This document shows positions 22,297 through 24,812 of a stretch of 24,812 nucleotides of DNA, piece by piece (the stretch's first letter is position 1; the number at the start of each line of letters is the position of its first letter). This DNA is from Didymodactylos carnosus (Eukaryota > Rotifera > Eurotatoria > Philodinida > Philodinidae): contig CAJNOQ010002344.1 of assembly GCA_905250885.1 (NCBI GenBank), positions 1 to 24,812 of the forward strand, written 5' to 3'. Position numbers and translations under genes: made by a program. The notes below the pieces were generated by a model. The model worked only from the letters and a program-made list of their open reading frames with translations. It did not search any database and was not told where the DNA came from.

Positions 22297-24650
22297 TATA
22301 TGTTCTCCCGTTTTTTGTTTTTTTTATAGTACCATAATCTTAACAGAAAAGAGCGAGACACAATATTGTCTTTTCTCGTCCTTTTTTTTTTTGTATTAAA
22401 GACTGTATTTATTCTTAGTTTTGCAAAAATTTTCGGATATTGATGAGTAATTCTTTACATAAAAAAGATCTCACTAAAATCATTATGATGACGTTTTTGG
22501 ACTTTAAACAAAAGTGAGTCTGAAGAATAAAACCTTGGCATGGTAGTACCTAAAGGTGCTAAAAGGTGGAACTCTAAATATTGGTCTTAAAAAAAAATTA
22601 GGTCTAAACTGAAATAAAAGTTTAATATACTAATGAAATTTAAGAACATGGATGAAATTTTTTTTCTAACGAAACGTTTATCTTTGGCTATAAGCTGGAG
22701 TATATGAATGTTTTTTTTGGAATTTCGTTTAACATAGACCGTTTGTTAATATTCGAAGTTTGATCCTTTAACACAACTCGTTCCGAACCTTTTTAAGAGG
22801 TTGTGACTAACACTTTAACAGGTTGTATGTAACAAATTTATCTTAAAAACAGCGGGTTTTGAGTATAAAACTGTTACTTCCTCTTCTTCGAAGCTAGTGA
22901 GGAAATTTTATACTTTTTTTGAAAGTTTTATACTTTCAGTCATTCAAGAATTAGGGGGGGGCGGACCTCCACAAAGAGTACTGTTAAACCTTCTCAGATT
23001 GTAGAGAACACTTGACTACATATATCCTGAATTGTTTTCGGATTATTGATAAGTAATGGGTGCTGCAAAACTCCCTGGGAAAATGTCTCTTCATTTTTCT
23101 TCTACTAAAATATGTTTTGAAAAAATGAAAAATAGCTATTCAGAATCTATATTTCAAGAGCTTTCTAACTGTATGTTCAACAAATGTCTATCACTTGTGA
23201 CCTTAGAGCAGTAAGTGCATCTTTGAAGGGCACTAACATGTAGTCTGTAAAGAAAAGAAACTTGTATGTCTTTTTGATTTCAACAGTAACAGCATTAAAA
23301 TGAGAGATCACACTATGGTTTCCATAAGAGATTACAGAGTAGACTTTTCTCTACAAAACAGAAATTATTTTCCGAAATTATTTTGCGTATTGAAAACTGA
23401 ACATCCTTTTAAGTTATGCAAAGTCATCGTTTATTGAAAAATCGTGTTTTTTCTGACATAGAAACTAGTGTTCGCAAAATAACGATAATTTCTAAACCTT
23501 CTGTCCTATATCCTATTTGAGTACGTCGTTTTGCAGAGAAAAGTCTGCTCTAATAGCTTACATTGTCAAAATAATTCTACTTAACGGCATTGAATTTTAG
23601 ACTTGGAAAAATTCCACGTATTCCTGTTTCTGGATTAAACGTTGGTGTTTAAAAGATTCACTTTGTGCTCGTAGGTGAGAAACAAAAAACGTTTTTGAAC
23701 AGTGGTTGAGAAAGTTCTTTAAATGCAGATTTCGAAGAACTTGTTATTTTTTTCTAAAATATTTTTAACACAAGTAAAACGAAGTGACATTTGCACAAGA
23801 ACTTTTGCAACGTTTTGCAGTGTAACAGATAAATTGAGTTTTAAGTTTTTTAATAATTTTAAATTATGAAACTTGAGTTTTCTCTATCGTGCTTTGTTTG
23901 TTTGCAATAATTTTAGCATATAGGCAGTTTGTAAAAAAGCCGCTTAAAGGAGGGAGCCCGGTTTTCTACTGCTTTTTCGACTTAATTTTGATCAGATTTT
24001 GTTATCTGAAGTTCTATTATGAGCATTGGTCCAAACTTCTACTTTGGACAAATAAAATTTAATTTGCGCATCGAAGAAGAATAAATATAGACTTATTCCA
24101 CCTATGAAGATTCGTGAACACCTTGAGATATTGCTCATTCAAGGTAGACAAAGCAGTATATAAAGATTAACTATTGGTGGAGATATGAGAGATGAATAAT
24201 TTCTAAAATGTACCAGAACAATTTATGTGAAAAGCAAGTTTTTGAAAATTAGTTTGTCTTCTCCTTGCATAAAAAAAGAATTGAAATTTTTCTTTTAAGA
24301 TCAAAAGATGTGCCTTAGACTGGGCTATCTTTTCCATATTTTTGATAAGGAATAAGTTTAGTGATCACAGAATTCTAGATTCAAATAGCTATTAGGACAA
24401 AAAACGAGCTAAGTGAGTGTACCGCCATTGTTTGTGCAAATTCACTTAAGTACTTCGGATAAATCACTCATTCGCTCATATCAGACAAAATTAACCTTTA
24501 TTTGTCGTAATTTATTTACAAACTTATGAGTGTGGTGATAATGCAAATGTTAGATTTAGAGAACGGAAGGAGTTTGAAATTTTGTTATTTCAGGAATGTG
24601 GAAACTATATTAGAGAAAGAAAACAAAAGCAAATTTAAGAACATCTAACG
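22297..24650. other. AT-rich sequence downstream of APPBP2, no gene recognised
   Basis: Apart from the APPBP2 3'UTR (possible poly(A) signal at 22395-22400), I see only short open frames and many A/T runs. Local GC-rich words occur near 22953 (GGGGGGGGCGGACC) and 23945 (AAAGGAGGGAGCCCGG). GAAATTTTATACTTTTTTT and GAAAGTTTTATACTTT form a short direct repeat near 22903-22937. No RNA gene could be supported. Confidence 0.5.
22862..22914. repeat. Hairpin downstream of APPBP2
   Basis: AGTATAAAA (22862-22870) pairs with TTTTATACT (22906-22914), and within it TTCCTC (22878-22883) pairs with GAGGAA (22899-22904). The mismatched segment between the two stems is small. It lies about 570 bases past the APPBP2 stop, beyond the likely poly(A) signal. 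Confidence 0.5.
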
Positions 24651-24812
24651 GGTGGCGCATAAATAAACGCACTCCCGTATTTTGGATATAACTCCGCCGG
24701 CTTTTATCCTATCGATCCAAATCTTTTTCCAAAAGATTCCTTATTGAATTCTCTACAAAACCATGCCATAACAATTTTCTTAAACTGACGTGCAGCGAAA
24801 TTACAAGAGGAC
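24651..24812. mobile_element. Possible transposon end running off the right edge
   Basis: From GGGTGGCGCATAAATAAACG onward the composition changes abruptly: more CpG and GC, with GGATATAACTCCGCCGGC. Non-coding ends of DNA transposons often show this kind of start and composition step. The window ends 160 bases later, so no second terminal repeat, target duplication or transposase can be seen. This is a guess from texture only. Confidence 0.25.

Overview
This is eukaryotic DNA: AT-rich (roughly 70% by eye), with spliced genes, GT-AG introns of about 75-900 bases, and many short inverted-repeat elements in introns and between genes. The proteins are animal in character (DUS2, RIF1 and APPBP2 families). 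The AT-rich codon use, Gln/Ser-rich linkers and compact invertebrate introns suggest a small invertebrate; my best guess is a bdelloid rotifer. That placement is inference and is not proven by the sequence.

Layout. (1) 1-795: intron sequence of the first gene, holding a 436-base palindromic MITE-like element. (2) 796-2088, minus strand: the 5' part of a tRNA-dihydrouridine synthase 2 (DUS2) gene, seven exons. The gene runs out of the window on the left. (3) 2089-6400: intergenic, with a pair of GC-richer direct repeats, hairpins, and a broken, spliced coding relic on the plus strand (about 3685-4364) that I cannot identify. (4) 6584-16902, minus strand: a complete 14-exon RIF1 gene of about 1955 residues. 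It has an N-terminal HEAT-like half, a disordered SQ/TQ- and KEN-containing middle, a SILK plus RVxF PP1-docking pair, and the conserved C-terminal domain. (5) 16903-18408: the gap between two divergent genes, with possible unrecognised minus-strand exons. (6) 18409-22296, plus strand: a complete 9-exon APPBP2 gene of about 591 residues, the TPR substrate receptor of a CUL2 ubiquitin ligase. (7) 22297-24812: no gene seen; AT-rich sequence with one hairpin and a possible transposon end at the right edge.

The exon models were built by hand. Every intron keeps reading phase and every junction has GT and AG, which is the main support for the three genes. The genes serve tRNA modification, replication timing and double-strand-break repair, and C-degron or other protein turnover. 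I see no functional link between them and no defence-type or gene-cluster system. The points most worth a second look are the unidentified relic at 3685-4364, the unassigned exons at 17062-18270, a possible poison exon in APPBP2 intron 6, and the foldback elements inside introns.
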